64,000 nucleotides of DNA from Mycosarcoma maydis (taxonomy: Eukaryota > Basidiomycota > Ustilaginomycetes > Ustilaginales): positions 868,001 to 932,000 of the forward strand of contig NC_026482.1 in the NCBI RefSeq assembly GCF_000328475.2. The letters run 5' to 3'. Shown here one piece after another: positions 30,526 to 41,275 of the stretch (positions within the stretch are counted from its first letter, which is position 1; each line of letters starts with the position of its first letter). Both the position numbers and the translations under genes were made by a program. The notes under the pieces were generated by a model that worked only from the letters and a program-made list of their open reading frames with translations, made no database searches and was not told the origin of the DNA.

Positions 30526-31974
30526 TCACTTGTATGGAGTGTAGCGCTGCGATCGTGACGGAGTGGCATTGCGCGAGCCACCGGATCTGCTCGAGCCTGG
30601 GCTACTTGTTAATCCTGCTGGTGCCGAGATCGAGTTCAACGCAATCGATCCGGTCGACGCTACCTGGTGAGCTGAATCAAAGTTCCAGAAGCATAGATTG
30701 CCATCTTCTCCGCCAGTATAGAGCGTATTTGTGGCAGCGTCCCATTCAACCGAGCGGATAATATCCGAGTGCCCGTAGAATGTACCATCGCCTTGTTCAG
30801 GGAAAACCGCTCGAAGACGCCATGAACAAGTGTTGCTGGTGGAAGCGATTGTGGGGATCGAGATCGCGGCAAACGCACCTTCGGATCTGCCGACGAAGAG
30901 CGTCAATGTTTCGTCGAGAGAAGGATTCGGGAACGAGCCGAGTGCGGTAGACGCGTCGATCACGTAGTCGGTCGACCAAGGCGGGCGGAGTGAAGAAGAC
31001 GAACGAACATCGGTGGTGGCAAAGATGGGCTCAAACTTGTCGGCATCAAACAGCGCTAGTGTCTGCATATCACCCACCGCCCACACCTTGCCCAGTGTAC
31101 GACGACGTGCTTCGGTCTCAACTTGTATCAAATCTGCTTGCTCGTCAACCCCATCCATATGCGTGTCCATTGCACCTGCCGGTGAGCTTGACGAACTTGC
31201 TGCTGCTGAAGACGATGATGATGTCGAGTAAATCCATCCTGCTCTCGCAACAGAGTTGCCCGTGTTGCCTACCGAAATCACCGCATCCTCTTCCTCCGCA
31301 ATTGTGGTGTCGATCGCCGATACCAAGCCATCCGTTGACCCGCTCAGCAAGATCCCGGCGTGGTGCGCGGCATCAGGGTGGTACTGAAGAACAGTCACGT
31401 CGTCGCTGTGCACCTCGTTGTACTTGCTCCTGGGCGCTGCTTTGGAACGTATGTCCCAGATGTCAATATCGCTGTCTCCATGACCGTACTGTTCGGTACC
31501 CACTACCACGGTATTGGCGTCATTTGGCGACGGTTCGACGCACAGATACGGCGCTTTCGACGTTCCCTGCAGCGTCCATACGGGCTTTGTGAGGCCTGTC
31601 CTAGTATCCCAGCAAGCTACGGTTCCATTCGAGACACTTGCTACGAATTCTCCGGCAGCTCCGGATGAGCAGCTCAAAGGCTTGGCTTGCGTAATTCTTG
31701 CATCCTTGAAAGCACGACACGACTCGGCCACTACGCCAGAGGTCTTGTCGATCAAGGTAAGCGTGCTATCGTCAGCAACTGCGAGTAGTGTAGGTGTTCC
31801 GTATGATGTTGACAGCGAGAGCAGGTGGGTAACGTAGGCGGGAGAAGCATTGGCGTGGGCATCGGGTGGTATCACTTGAACATGAAACGGTTCTTTCGCT
31901 CGAAACAGGTTGGGCGAGGAGGCGAGCGCTGGAGCGCGTGCTGCACCTGACAGCGTCAAGTCCATAGCCTCCAT
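30526..31974 (-). CDS. WD40 repeat protein, WDR89-like
   Basis: 482 aa. A beta-propeller is indicated by repeated WD-type strands: VACWDTRTG, DIDIWDIRSK, LLSGSTDGLVSAIDTTI and LYTGGEDGNLCFWNFDS. The segment with YHPDAAHHAGILLSGSTDGLVSAIDT, followed by EEEDAVISVGNTGNSVARAGW, is the arrangement seen in WDR89 and its fungal relatives. A Ser/Ala-rich loop (SSSSSAAASSSS) interrupts one blade, and the C-terminus is a Ser/Gly/Arg tail. WDR89 has no firmly established role, so none is assigned. Its 5' side has an AAATTTTGTGGG element about 215 bp upstream and a G-quadruplex motif about 40 bp upstream. Confidence 0.8.
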   Translation of the reverse strand: MEAMDLTLSGAARAPALASSPNLFRAKEPFHVQVIPPDAHANASPAYVTHLLSLSTSYGTPTLLAVADDSTLTLIDKTSGVVAESCRAFKDARITQAKPLSCSSGAAGEFVASVSNGTVACWDTRTGLTKPVWTLQGTSKAPYLCVEPSPNDANTVVVGTEQYGHGDSDIDIWDIRSKAAPRSKYNEVHSDDVTVLQYHPDAAHHAGILLSGSTDGLVSAIDTTIAEEEDAVISVGNTGNSVARAGWIYSTSSSSSAAASSSSSPAGAMDTHMDGVDEQADLIQVETEARRRTLGKVWAVGDMQTLALFDADKFEPIFATTDVRSSSSLRPPWSTDYVIDASTALGSFPNPSLDETLTLFVGRSEGAFAAISIPTIASTSNTCSWRLRAVFPEQGDGTFYGHSDIIRSVEWDAATNTLYTGGEDGNLCFWNFDSAHQVASTGSIALNSISAPAGLTSSPGSSRSGGSRNATPSRSQRYTPYK

Positions 31975-32686
31975 GCTTGTCGAATGTCTGCGCTACTCAG
32001 CAGGATGAAACGGGTGATGGGGAGGGGGGCAGGGGGGGCGAGCAAGGTGGTTGAAACCTTTGAGGAGCTCGACATGTCGGAGCAAGCTTGGAAGAATCAA
32101 GAATCTGAGCAAGAAACCAAAAAAAAAAGTCATGAGGTGAGTCGTGAGTCGTGAGTGTTGCCGGCATCAGACGCGAGAGGCGAATTCTAAATTTTGTGGG
32201 CCGAGATGGCTATCACGTGGATCACCGATGTTGAAGCAGTATGTTAAGTCGGCTTTCGAACCTATCGTGACCCAAGCATAGAAAAGTTGTGCGTCGGATC
32301 GGTGATTCAAAACGCAGCACAGCAAAAGAGTCACGAGTCGTGAGTGTGCGGATGCGGATGCGTCATTCAACAGGGGCATTCGTGATTATCCAACATACTT
32401 TGAACCCTGTGCTGAAGCTTTTATCATCGACCACCATCCTCGTTGCACAACTATCCATTCGACATCGCCCTGCACTGCTGGCTTTCCCTTGACTGCACAC
32501 TACTACAACAACAACTTACGTGCGGGCTATTCTCCTCAATCTTGGCTGCGCCTCCAACACACAATTCCCACTAACACGGCCCGTAATCCCAACCACCGCG
32601 CTTGCACACTTCCCATCCTACAAGGCTGCCCATTCTAAACAACAGCGTCGTCGTCTTCTGCCGCTCGCTCTCCCTTCTCCAGCATA
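31975..32686. promoter_or_regulatory. Divergent promoter region WDR89-like/PEP12
   Basis: 712 bp between divergent start codons. It contains four G runs (GGG, GGGG, GGGGGG, GGGGGGG) at 32012-32038 with loops of 4, 1 and 2 nt. There is a tandem GTGAGTC repeat at 32137-32156 and an AAATTTTGTGGG element at 32189-32200. Further TCACGAGTCGTGAGTG and ATTCGTGATTAT copies lie at 32330-32395. Confidence 0.5.
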
Positions 32687-33613
32687 ATGTCGTTTAACGA
32701 TCTCGAAAGCGGCTCGTCTTCTCGGCAAGGTGGCTCTGCAGGTGGAGGAGGTGGGTCTCGCAAAACCCCTTTACCCCTGTACCGCGACGAAGTCTCCCCC
32801 TCGTTACCCCCCGAGTTTGAAAAGCTCAGCAACAAGATTGGCATCCAAATTTTTAAGATCAACTCAAACGTCACAGCTATTCAAAAGCTTATCTCGCTGT
32901 CGTCTTCCAATGCATCGGCCAAGGCAGCAGCACAGGACTGGAGCAAACGCATCAACGACTTGATAGAGACAACGCGCGAGCTCGTCAAGGATGCCACTAC
33001 CGATATCAAGCAGCTTTCGACCTTCCCGCTCAGACCAACCAATGGCGGTGCCAAGCTCACCCAGGGCAAGCTGCAACGCGACTTCCAAGCTGCTGCGCTG
33101 CAATTCCAACGAGCGCAAAAAGAGGCGGTTGCAAAGACACGCGCCAAACTCGAACAGGATAAGCAGAAGGAACGGCAGATGATCAAATCGCGCAACTCAC
33201 AACAGCTTTTGATCGACACGGAAGAATCGGATCGCTCCAATGCAACAGGTGGGGCCGAAGGTGGTGTCCAAGCCGAGGCGCTCGACTTGTTACCCGAAGG
33301 CCCCACTCAGGCAGATCTGGAATACCAAGAATCGCTCATCACTTCGCGCGAGGCCGAGATCAGAGAGATCGAGTCCGGTGTCCAGGAGCTCAACGAGATC
33401 TTTCGCGATCTAGGCAACATTGTGCAGGAACAGGGTGGCATGATTGACAATATCGAGTTCAACATCAATTCGATAGCCGAGAACACGGCAGGCGCAGATC
33501 AAGAATTGGTGGTGGCGCATGAGTACCAGAAGAAAGCGGGAAGAAGGTGTATCATTCTTCTGTTGATCGTTGGATTCGTAGTATCCGTTGTCTTGCTGGC
33601 TCTCCTCAATTAG
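32687..33613 (+). CDS. PEP12: Endosomal/vacuolar Qa-SNARE, Pep12/syntaxin-7 type
   Basis: Target SNARE for fusion at the late endosome/prevacuolar compartment. The 308-aa protein has a Gly/Ser-rich tip and an N-terminal three-helix regulatory region (residues about 40-155; KLSNKIGIQIFKINSNVTAI and AALQFQRAQKEAVAKTRAKL are typical). The SNARE motif is at about 214-276 and holds the central zero-layer glutamine in NIVQEQGGMIDNIEFNI. A C-terminal anchor follows (RCIILLLIVGFVVSVVLLALLN). The sequence LITSREAEIREIESGVQELNEIFRDLG places it with Pep12/Vam3/syntaxin-7 rather than Sso1 or Sed5. Pep12 is favoured over Vam3 because basidiomycetes commonly carry a single such syntaxin; this is an inference. 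Confidence 0.88.
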   Translation: MSFNDLESGSSSRQGGSAGGGGGSRKTPLPLYRDEVSPSLPPEFEKLSNKIGIQIFKINSNVTAIQKLISLSSSNASAKAAAQDWSKRINDLIETTRELVKDATTDIKQLSTFPLRPTNGGAKLTQGKLQRDFQAAALQFQRAQKEAVAKTRAKLEQDKQKERQMIKSRNSQQLLIDTEESDRSNATGGAEGGVQAEALDLLPEGPTQADLEYQESLITSREAEIREIESGVQELNEIFRDLGNIVQEQGGMIDNIEFNINSIAENTAGADQELVVAHEYQKKAGRRCIILLLIVGFVVSVVLLALLN

Positions 33614-34386
33614 ACCGCCCAACGCTGTATGGATTCAGTGCATGAACGCGCATGAACGCCGCTTCCCGGGAGGTGGTGCAAGTGTACAAGGCCTTAACCT
33701 TGGCATTGGTCTATTTCGCCCCCCGCCCTTCCCCCCCTTTCGTGTTCTATGCTTTCATTCTTATGTCCTGTCGTTTTGTTTATCGTAATGGATTTCTGAT
33801 GCTCGAGAGTTGTGTGTTCTGTGATGTTTGGAATGGGGGCTTACAGCTTCTTAGCGATACGCCGAGAGCCATGATAGAGCTTTGGACCCATATCGTGAAA
33901 TAATCGCTGAAACCCTACACGAATCGTGGACACGTGGGAGCACAGAACCTTGCGATAATTCGTGTTTGTTGCTTTGAGTGGCCTCACAAAGCCGATCGAA
34001 AAAGTGGAGAGTGTGGTACACGAAAGAACTCGCAACGTGCAGTGCAACTCACGAACTCGTGACTGCAGTCAGAGGCCGAAACCCGAAGTCCAAATTTTTC
34101 AATGCAGGTTTTGGAAGAAGACGCAACAAAACGAATCTATGAATCACGAATCGTGAATGTAAGCTTTCGTTACATCAAGTCTCTCATCTCGACGTCTGCA
34201 TTCGGTGCTTTCTTCATACACACGCGGCCGCAAAGTAACGGAGGACAGTAGATCAAGAGTCGTCTTGGCTTAAAGAGACTCGCCGGCAGACCGCAAAACC
34301 CACGACGACAGTCTAGCGGTATCTAACGCCTCTCAGGACTGCACATCTTTTCCGTCTTTGCCACCTCTCACCAAAGTATATCCAAG
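33614..34386. other. Intergenic PEP12-IMP3
   Basis: 773 bp. C-rich runs at 33717-33741 follow the PEP12 stop. AAATTTTTCA at 34092-34101 (reverse complement TGAAAAATTT) resembles the yeast RRPE. A perfect TCACGA-A-TCGTGA inverted repeat lies at 34144-34156. No gene is visible. Confidence 0.5.
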
Positions 34387-35028
34387 ATGAGACAGCTCAA
34401 GTATCACGAGCAGAAGTTGCTCAAAAAGTGAGTAGCAGCAAGAACCACATTTCTGCGTGATGTTGTGTTGATTCTGACGCATTCGCTCGCCCGCCCGCTG
34501 CCTTCTGATCGGTTTTACAGGCATGACTTTCTCGATTGGAAGCAAGATGCTGGTATGCGCGAGATCAAAGTGATGCGACGATACCACATTCAAGACCGCG
34601 ACGACTATCACAAGTACAATAAGCTTGTTGGCAAGCTTCGCCACCTCGCGCTGCGACTCTCTACGCTACCTGTGGCGGACCCTTTCCGGGGTAAGCACGA
34701 ACAGGGCATGCTTGCCAAGCTGTACGACATGGGATTGCTGGATACGGGTGCCAAGATGTCTGACATCACCAACAAGCTCAACGTGTCTGCTTTTTGCAGG
34801 AGGCGATTACCGGTGGTCATGGTGCGATTAAAGATGGCCGAGACGGTGGGCCAGGCGGTCAAGTATGTCGAGCAGGGTCATGTAAGAGTGGGCCCGGATA
34901 CGATGAGTGATCCGGCGTTCATGGTGACTAGGAACATGGAGGACTTTGTTACCTGGGTGGATACGAGCAAGATCAAGAGGACCATTGCGAGATATAACGA
35001 TGAGCTGGACGATTTCGACTTGCTCTAG
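34387..35028 (+). CDS. IMP3: U3 snoRNP protein Imp3, two exons
   Basis: Imp3 helps pair U3 snoRNA with pre-rRNA in the SSU processome and belongs to the S4/uS4 family. Exon 1 is 34387-34427 ([14 protein letters not shown]). Intron 34428-34520 (93 nt) has GTGAGT...TTACAG ends. Exon 2 is 34521-35028. The join restores [16 protein letters not shown], matching the family start, and gives 182 aa (yeast Imp3 is 183). Visible landmarks are [19 protein letters not shown] and the S4 RNA-binding domain ([20 protein letters not shown] onward, with [16 protein letters not shown]). A RRPE-like element lies about 290 bp upstream. Confidence 0.95.
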
Positions 35029-35831
35029 TAAGATCGAGCATCTTCCTCTGTCCTTGCTTGGAAAGAGTTCGAGCTCATATGTACTTGTTCCTGTACCAGC
35101 ACCGTTCAGATCACCTCGTTCGACACTGTTATACTGGCCCTCACGCTCAACACACTCTCACGCATTGTATTTGTATCCATTTGTATAACATTCTCCCCCC
35201 AGTCCGCTTTTTGGAGGCGTCGTGCGATGCATGGTGGCGTCTCACTTGTGAGAATCCGGGTTTGTGCAGCTGCGTACCTTGCAAGATACGAACTTGCAGT
35301 GTGAGCTTTACGGTATCGTTGTTCATTACCGAACATAATCACGAATGTGTGATCAGTCACGAGTGCATGTGCCGCGTTGGCTGTTGGGAATATTTCACGG
35401 GTTGAAATTTTGACTCGACAACTCGTGACTCTTTTCGTGATTCGATTCACGCACGATTCACGATTCACGATTCACGATTATTCACGATTATTGTTGTGCA
35501 GTGATCGTACGGAATGCTTTGCAAGTACAGGACGCGTACTGCGTGGTTGCAGCTGGTGTTTCTTGCTGCGCAACGTGCAAGCACAAAACTCCACTTTACT
35601 CGTCAAGTTTGAGTCAAGTTGTGCCCAAATCACGAGTATTTATGATTTCTGCGCCACGCAGCCCGCACCAGCCAGCCAGCCAGGTCTCTGATACTGCCTA
35701 ACAAGCAACGTCCCAAGACGTTTTCAGGTTGGTTCTTTGCTTTTCTTGCTCTCTGCCACACAACCTCCTTTTGCTCTTCTCGTTCGGTTTTGTTTGGCGC
35801 TGCAACCCATCTTGCGAGCGTTACCGCACTC
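35029..35831. other. Intergenic IMP3-UBP6 with a heptamer array
   Basis: About 800 bp with a dense repeat block at 35421-35492. TGAAATTTTGA lies at 35403-35413, and a short AGCC tetranucleotide run at about 35675-35690. No gene is visible. Confidence 0.5.
35421..35492. repeat. Tandem CACGATT heptamer array
   Basis: Four contiguous CACGATT units at 35452-35479, a 3-nt spacer, and a fifth unit at 35483-35489. They are preceded by the opposite orientation (CTCGTGACT, TTCGTGATTCG). This is one of the clearest demonstrations that the intergenic motif has a 7-bp period. Confidence 0.9.
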
Positions 35832-37493
35832 ATGGCAAAGATGGCTTCCACAATCCCCATCAAAGTCAAGCACAATGGCAAGCTGCACGAAATCAACCTC
35901 GACACAGCTCAGCCCGCCACTGCATTCAAACAGGCCATCTACGAAAAAACGGGAGTGCCTTCGGATCGCATGAAGGTCATGGTGAAAGGTGGCATGCTAA
36001 AGGACGATCACGACCTCACCAAGATCGGTGCACGCGCAGGACAGACGTTCATGGTCATCGGCACAGCGGGCGAATTGCCCAAGGCGCCTACGGGAGCGAT
36101 TACATTCATTGAAGACATGACGGACTCCGAGCTTGCGCTAGCGACCAAGTCGAGAGTGGGTCTGACCAATCTGGGCAACACGTGCTATCTGAATGCGACG
36201 TTGCAGGTGCTGCGTGCGATTCCAGAGTTGCAGACGGCGCTTGGTCAGTTTGACGGCAACCTGGGCGGCGCGGATGGCGAACGCAATTTAACGGCTGCTT
36301 TGCGGGATCTGTACAAGAACCTGTCCGAGACCACCGAGCCTTTTCCGCCTTTTGCGTTCTTGACCATTTTGCGACAGGTGGCGCCTCAGTTTGCCGAGAT
36401 GACGCGCGACGGTCACGGTTTCGCGCAGCAGGACGCCGAGGAGGTGTGGGTGCGAATCATCCAGGCGCTCCAAAACAGCCTTGATGGGCTCTCTGGTGAA
36501 GCTACGCTGGACCCATCGCGCAAATTTGTCCAACAGTACCTTACCGGCCACATGGTTATCAAACGGTCCACTGCCGAAGCACCCGACGAGCCAGCGTCGA
36601 TAAGCAAGGATCCGTTCTCGATCTTGCAATGCAACATTTCGTCTACCACCAACGAGATGACCTCTGGCATTCTCGACTCGCTCAACCAGCAGGTCGAAAA
36701 GACGTCTTCGACGCTCAATCGCACTGCCGTGTACGACGAAACGTCACGCATCGATCGACTGCCCGCCTACCTGGCCACGCACTTTGTTCGATTCTACTGG
36801 AGGCGCGACATCAACAAGAAAACCAAGATCATGCGCAAAGTCAAGTTCCCGTTTGTCCTAGACGCTACGCCGTTCCTGTCGGACGAACTCAAGGAAAAGA
36901 CCAAGCAGACGAATTTGGTCATGAAGAACATCGAGAAGGAGCGCGATGAGAGGGCCAAGATTCGCAAGAGGGCCAAGGCGAGCAAGATTGCGCAAGAAAA
37001 AGCGGCCAGGGAGGCCAAGAACGGGAGTGATGTGGGTATCGCGGATGCGAGCTCGAGTGGTGTTGTGGTGCGCGAAGCTGAGGCGCAAGATGGCGAAAGT
37101 GGTGCGCGCGCTAAGCTCGCGATGGTGCTGACGGAAGAGCAAGAGTTGGCTGAGCGCGCCAAGGAGCGTGAGGCGATTCGAGCATCGATGCATCCCGACT
37201 TGCTTGCTGATACGGGATGCAACGTGTCTGCGCTGTACGAGCTTGTGGGCGTTGTCACTCACAAAGGCGCCGCCGCCGACGCTGGTCACTATATCTCGTG
37301 GGTCCGAGCCGACCTCGATCAACCGCGCCATCCCAGCGCTCGCGATCTCGACCAATCCGACGCCGACCAGCACTGGTACAAGTTCGACGACGACAAAGTC
37401 TCGCGTGTCTCAAAAGACAAAATCCACGCCCTCGACGGCGGCGGCGAGGACAGCGTCGCCTATATCTTGCTATACAGGTCCAAGTCTCTCTAG
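35832..37493 (+). CDS. UBP6: Proteasome-associated ubiquitin carboxyl-terminal hydrolase Ubp6/USP14
   Basis: Deubiquitinase that docks on the 26S proteasome and trims ubiquitin from substrates. An N-terminal ubiquitin-like domain of about 75 residues (IPIKVKHNGKLHEINLDT to KVMVKGGMLKDDHDLTKIGA) leads into the USP domain. That domain has the Cys box GLTNLGNTCYLNATLQVLRA (Cys118) and an acidic QQDAEEVW. The His box is KGAAADAGHYISWVR (His486), followed by WYKFDDDKVS. A charged Lys/Glu/Ala insertion lies around residues 370-440. The protein is 553 aa from ATG 35832; the in-frame ATG three codons later (35841) is an equally good start. Yeast Ubp6 is 499 aa. Confidence 0.95.
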   Translation: MAKMASTIPIKVKHNGKLHEINLDTAQPATAFKQAIYEKTGVPSDRMKVMVKGGMLKDDHDLTKIGARAGQTFMVIGTAGELPKAPTGAITFIEDMTDSELALATKSRVGLTNLGNTCYLNATLQVLRAIPELQTALGQFDGNLGGADGERNLTAALRDLYKNLSETTEPFPPFAFLTILRQVAPQFAEMTRDGHGFAQQDAEEVWVRIIQALQNSLDGLSGEATLDPSRKFVQQYLTGHMVIKRSTAEAPDEPASISKDPFSILQCNISSTTNEMTSGILDSLNQQVEKTSSTLNRTAVYDETSRIDRLPAYLATHFVRFYWRRDINKKTKIMRKVKFPFVLDATPFLSDELKEKTKQTNLVMKNIEKERDERAKIRKRAKASKIAQEKAAREAKNGSDVGIADASSSGVVVREAEAQDGESGARAKLAMVLTEEQELAERAKEREAIRASMHPDLLADTGCNVSALYELVGVVTHKGAAADAGHYISWVRADLDQPRHPSARDLDQSDADQHWYKFDDDKVSRVSKDKIHALDGGGEDSVAYILLYRSKSL

Positions 37494-37776
37494 TTGCACC
37501 ACACACCCGAACGCACCCCCCATCCACTCATACTCTTGCCTCCTTCCGTCCTTCACCTTTCCCATCCCCCGACGCTCGTGTTGTTCGCGTGTTCGCTCGC
37601 CTCTTCCATCCATTTTCTCACACCATCGTCCAATCACGAATCGAGCACGTCCCACAGAATCATGCCATCTTTCAACATGACATCTTCGAAACCCAATGTA
37701 ATCTAACTTATGAAATCTTTATCCGAGGCCAACTCGCCGTTTGATGATCTAAACGAAACATATATACAACTATCTA

Positions 37777-38197
37777 CTAGCGCAGCTCGATAGCCACCGA
37801 TCCACGACCAGCATACGTCAGCGCGGTAGCAAACACGCACAGCGAGCGCTTTTCGAGCTTCGTCGTCACTTCGGCAACATCAATGGCGTCGGTGAGGTGA
37901 GCATCGCTCGTCGTGGATCGCGCTGGAGAAGCCGGCACCTCGCTGGCAGGGCTAGCGACGAGGTTTGCGGTTGAGGATGGAGGAGACCATGTGAGGGTGG
38001 TCGAGACCAGCGGGTCGGCGGTGGTGGCGGTGACGATCGGTGGGGTGGCAGCACCGTCAGTGCGAGGCGATTGAGAGCGAAGCCCCGCAAACGAGAGGTG
38101 GAAGCCACTGCGCCCGTTGGACGTGTTTCGGCGCCAGAATCGTGGTGCAGGCGCTGCAACACCAGCAGCAACTGCACTACCGTTAGCAGCAGTAGTG

Positions 38198-38232
<35 letters not shown>

Positions 38233-40974
38233 TTCGGCCATAGCCGGATGTGCGAGCGTCGAGCTACGTCTGGGAGAACGACCAGAGGAACGACGTCCAC
38301 GGCTCGTTGCACCTTCGGCGAGGTCGCCAGCTTCGTTCTCACTGCCGCTAGTGCCATCGCTGTTAGGCTTCTTGAGCTCAGGCACTGACTGCGACATTGC
38401 TTCAGGCGCATCGCTGTGCGCATCCTCATCCTCATCCTCATCGTCCTCCTCCGAGTGCAACGATCCGCCGCCGCGCGCAAGGGCCGACTTACCCCTGGAC
38501 AAGGGTCCGGACACGGAGCGCGAAGATCGCACAGCTCCAGTCTTGCCACCGCCCGCAGCCGCCTTGTGCTCCAAGCCGGCCAGTCTTTCATCCTGTCGAA
38601 TCGCGATGGATCTCCAAGCCTTTTCGATCTCAGGCTTGTATCGCAATGCAACGGCTTGAGCCCATTGCTCACCCCCGGCAAACCCAGCAATCGCTTTTTC
38701 GTAGTCGGTCCACGTGTAGCCGAACAAGGCAGGCGGCGCAGGCAGCTCGAGACGACCGGGAGCCATGGGAAGACGGTTGTAGAGAATGTGTAGGAGCAAC
38801 AGGTTTGGGATCGCATCAAGGGCTTTAGTGACCTCAGTGCCCAGAGCGATCGCGGAGGAAGCAGAGTTGCCTGTGGGGTCAGCCTCGGAGTTACCGGGAA
38901 GACTCTTGAGCTGCTCGAGACCGGCGCAAATGGTGGCCGGCTCACGCTCGAGCGACAGCAACACAATGATGGTGCTGCGCAGCGCATGCATGGCCTCGGC
39001 GAGTGCGGCACGCGCAAGTTCGTCCTCCTCGTCAGGATCGTAAGCCGAGAGGTCAAGAACAGGCTGATTGGCGCCGCCAAGGCTTGCACCGCCGGACGAG
39101 AACAAAGCAAAGCGGGATCGCTTGGTATCCTTTACGGTCTTCTTGGACTGCGTACCTGGTTTGCGCAAAAACCCATCGCAGAATCGAAGCATCAACTTTT
39201 CAAAGGTTTGGAGCTCAGCGAGTTGGTGTGCACAAAGGCGGGCGCTGACGAGCGAAAAGGGTGCGATCGAGCTCAAGCCAGACGCGGTAGCACAGTACGA
39301 AGGGCTCTGGCGACCCGAATCGGAAACGAGACTGGCAGGATCCAGGCTTCGACGCTTGCTGCGGCTCGAGCCTACACCAACAGCCTTGAGGGCTGAGCTG
39401 AGCTGGGCAGGTGAAGGACTACGCTTCTGGTTGACCTCGCCCATGAGACGGTCAAAGGCAGAAGCGCTGGCAGCATTGCTTCCCGAAAGCAGCTCCGAGG
39501 CGGCGTTGATGGGCAGTGCGACGGAACGAGAGGTGAGGATCATGAGACCCTTCCAGATGACATGAATGGCAACAGAGATGAACCAAGCTTCGCCATCCTG
39601 GCCACAGCGTTCCTCGATGCGAGGCAGCAGGAGCTTGCGAGCGCCTTCGAGACGTCCGTCGAGCTCGCGTAGCCAGGCCGAACCGGGACCAGTCTCAGGG
39701 ACGCGATGAGGCGGAGACATATTGCCGGGAGTCGTGGCTGTCAGGGCGGCGGTGGATGCAGCGGCAGAAGGAGGAGGAGAAGCAGTGCGACTGTCACCGC
39801 CTGAAGAAGCGGCGGCGGCGAAAGCAGCGCCACCATGGGTGCCACTTGCCGAAGTTGTGGAGGGCGAAAGCGTGACTGGGCTGACAAAGGGAGTGGGAAC
39901 GGCGGTGGAGATGCATCGCGCAATGGACTGCTTGGTCTGCGCCAGGATGGGCTGGATGATGTGGAGGATGGTGCCCTCCATCCTCTTGCGAACAGGCGTG
40001 AGGATCTCGGAGACAAAGTGTGGCATGCCGTCGTGGACGGCACCATTCTCATCAGCGATAAGCTCTCCGTGCGCGTCGCGATCGCCCTCGATACAACGCT
40101 CGAGGCTGTCCTCAACGATCCACTCGAGCGTGACCAAGCCGAGGTTGAACTCCATGGCGGCGGGGAGATGAAGACCTTCCTTTGCATTGGTGGGAATGCG
40201 GACTGCGCCGGGATCCTTGGTGGGTGAGACGAGAAGAGAGTCGATGCGAGCGGCAAAGAGGGTGAGCGCCTTGAGGATCTGGCGCGAGACAGCACGCAAG
40301 AGGTAGGCATCGACGGCTTCAGCGTAGCGAAGCTCACCGACGACGAGTTGAGTGATCTCGATGATTTTGGCCTTATCAGGAAGATGTTTGCCTTCGTAAG
40401 TGATCTGGTTGATCTTGGGAGTGGTAGGGCCCTTGGCTGCCGCAGCGACGTTGGAGGCTACCGAAATGGTGTGGGCAGCAGGGGCGCTAGCGGCGGCGCA
40501 GGGGACAAAAGCCTTGTTCACGAGGTCGCTGAGCCGGAGCGAGAAGTGAGTAAGGTGCGACGGATCCGGCGTAGAAGGTGGACCCATGAGAGCGCCAGCA
40601 CCGGCGCCGCCGTTGATCGAAACGGAAGCAGCTCCGGTAACGCTGTCGGCCACAGGCACAGTCGAGGGCGACTGAGGGGCGGAAGCGCCGGACTTTGTTC
40701 GACCGAACGACATGAGGTCGACAGCCTTGGGCTTGCCGGTAGTGAGCGAAGCGAGCTGGCCGAGGCCACGACCGAAGCTGGAAGAACGCTTGGGCTTGAC
40801 ACGCTCAGCATCAGCACTGGCATCGGGATGACCAGGCTCAGGAGAAGGCCTGCCGCTGAAAGAGGCAGCGTGGACTGCGGGGAGGGGTAGCGGCACCTCG
40901 GAGCAAGGGGTGGTCTCGCCAGCGGCGCCAGAGCCTGTGTCCTTGTTGCGTCGGGGCAAGGCAAGAGCCACCAT
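37777..40974 (-). CDS. Large hypothetical protein with helical conserved core
   Basis: 1065 aa. The N-terminal 180 residues are Ser/Pro/Ala-rich and probably disordered. A helical core runs from about residue 190 to 780: ELRYAEAVDAYLLRAVSRQILKALTLF, LVTLEWIVEDSLERCIEGD, FVSEILTPVRKRMEGTILHI, and WFISVAIHVIWKGLMILTSRSV. The C-terminal third is charged and repetitive (acidic DDEDEDEDAHSDAPE; a polyalanine run; RGRRSSGRSPRRSS). I do not recognise the family. The helical core suggests a scaffold or trafficking role, but this is speculation. It converges on UBP6, 283 bp from stop to stop. Confidence 0.8.
38190..38235 (-). repeat. AGC trinucleotide run encoding polyalanine
   Basis: A run of AGC triplets (+ strand) read as Ala codons on the minus strand inside the large hypothetical protein. 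It resembles the run in the MAPK gene. Confidence 0.8.
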
Positions 40975-41084
40975 GGTAGAAGCAGCAAAGGTATGAGATC
41001 AGATGGCTGCGTGTAGATGGCACCCGAGATGGAAGGCGCGGAGAGAATGAGATGCGTGACGGCAGCGTGATAAAAGAGTAAGAG

Positions 41085-41112
41085 AGGCAAGAGAGGCAAG
41101 AGAGGCAAGAGA
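41085..41112. repeat. Tandem GAGAGGCAA repeat
   Basis: Three in-phase copies of a 9-bp AGAGGCAAG unit about 65 bp before the assembly gap. Repetition here may explain the gap. Confidence 0.75.
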
Positions 41113-41175
41113 AGAACGACTATCGAGTCGAGTCAAGGAGGCTTGAAGGTGGTGCTGGGATGCGGCAAGGTAGCG

Positions 41176-41275
41176 NNNNNNNNNNNNNNNNNNNNNNNNN
41201 NNNNNNNNNNNNNNNNNNNNNNNNNNNNNNNNNNNNNNNNNNNNNNNNNNNNNNNNNNNNNNNNNNNNNNNNNNN
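41176..41275. other. Assembly gap (100 N)
   Basis: Exactly 100 undetermined bases, the usual placeholder size, so true length is unknown. It falls in the 5' flank of the large hypothetical gene, not in a coding region I can recognise. Confidence 0.99.

Noticed and set aside
34428..34520. Possible snoRNA in the IMP3 intron (GTGATGT and CTGA present)
   Set aside because: Box C is imperfect, there is no terminal stem, spacing is too short, and the CTGA nearest the acceptor fits a branch site.
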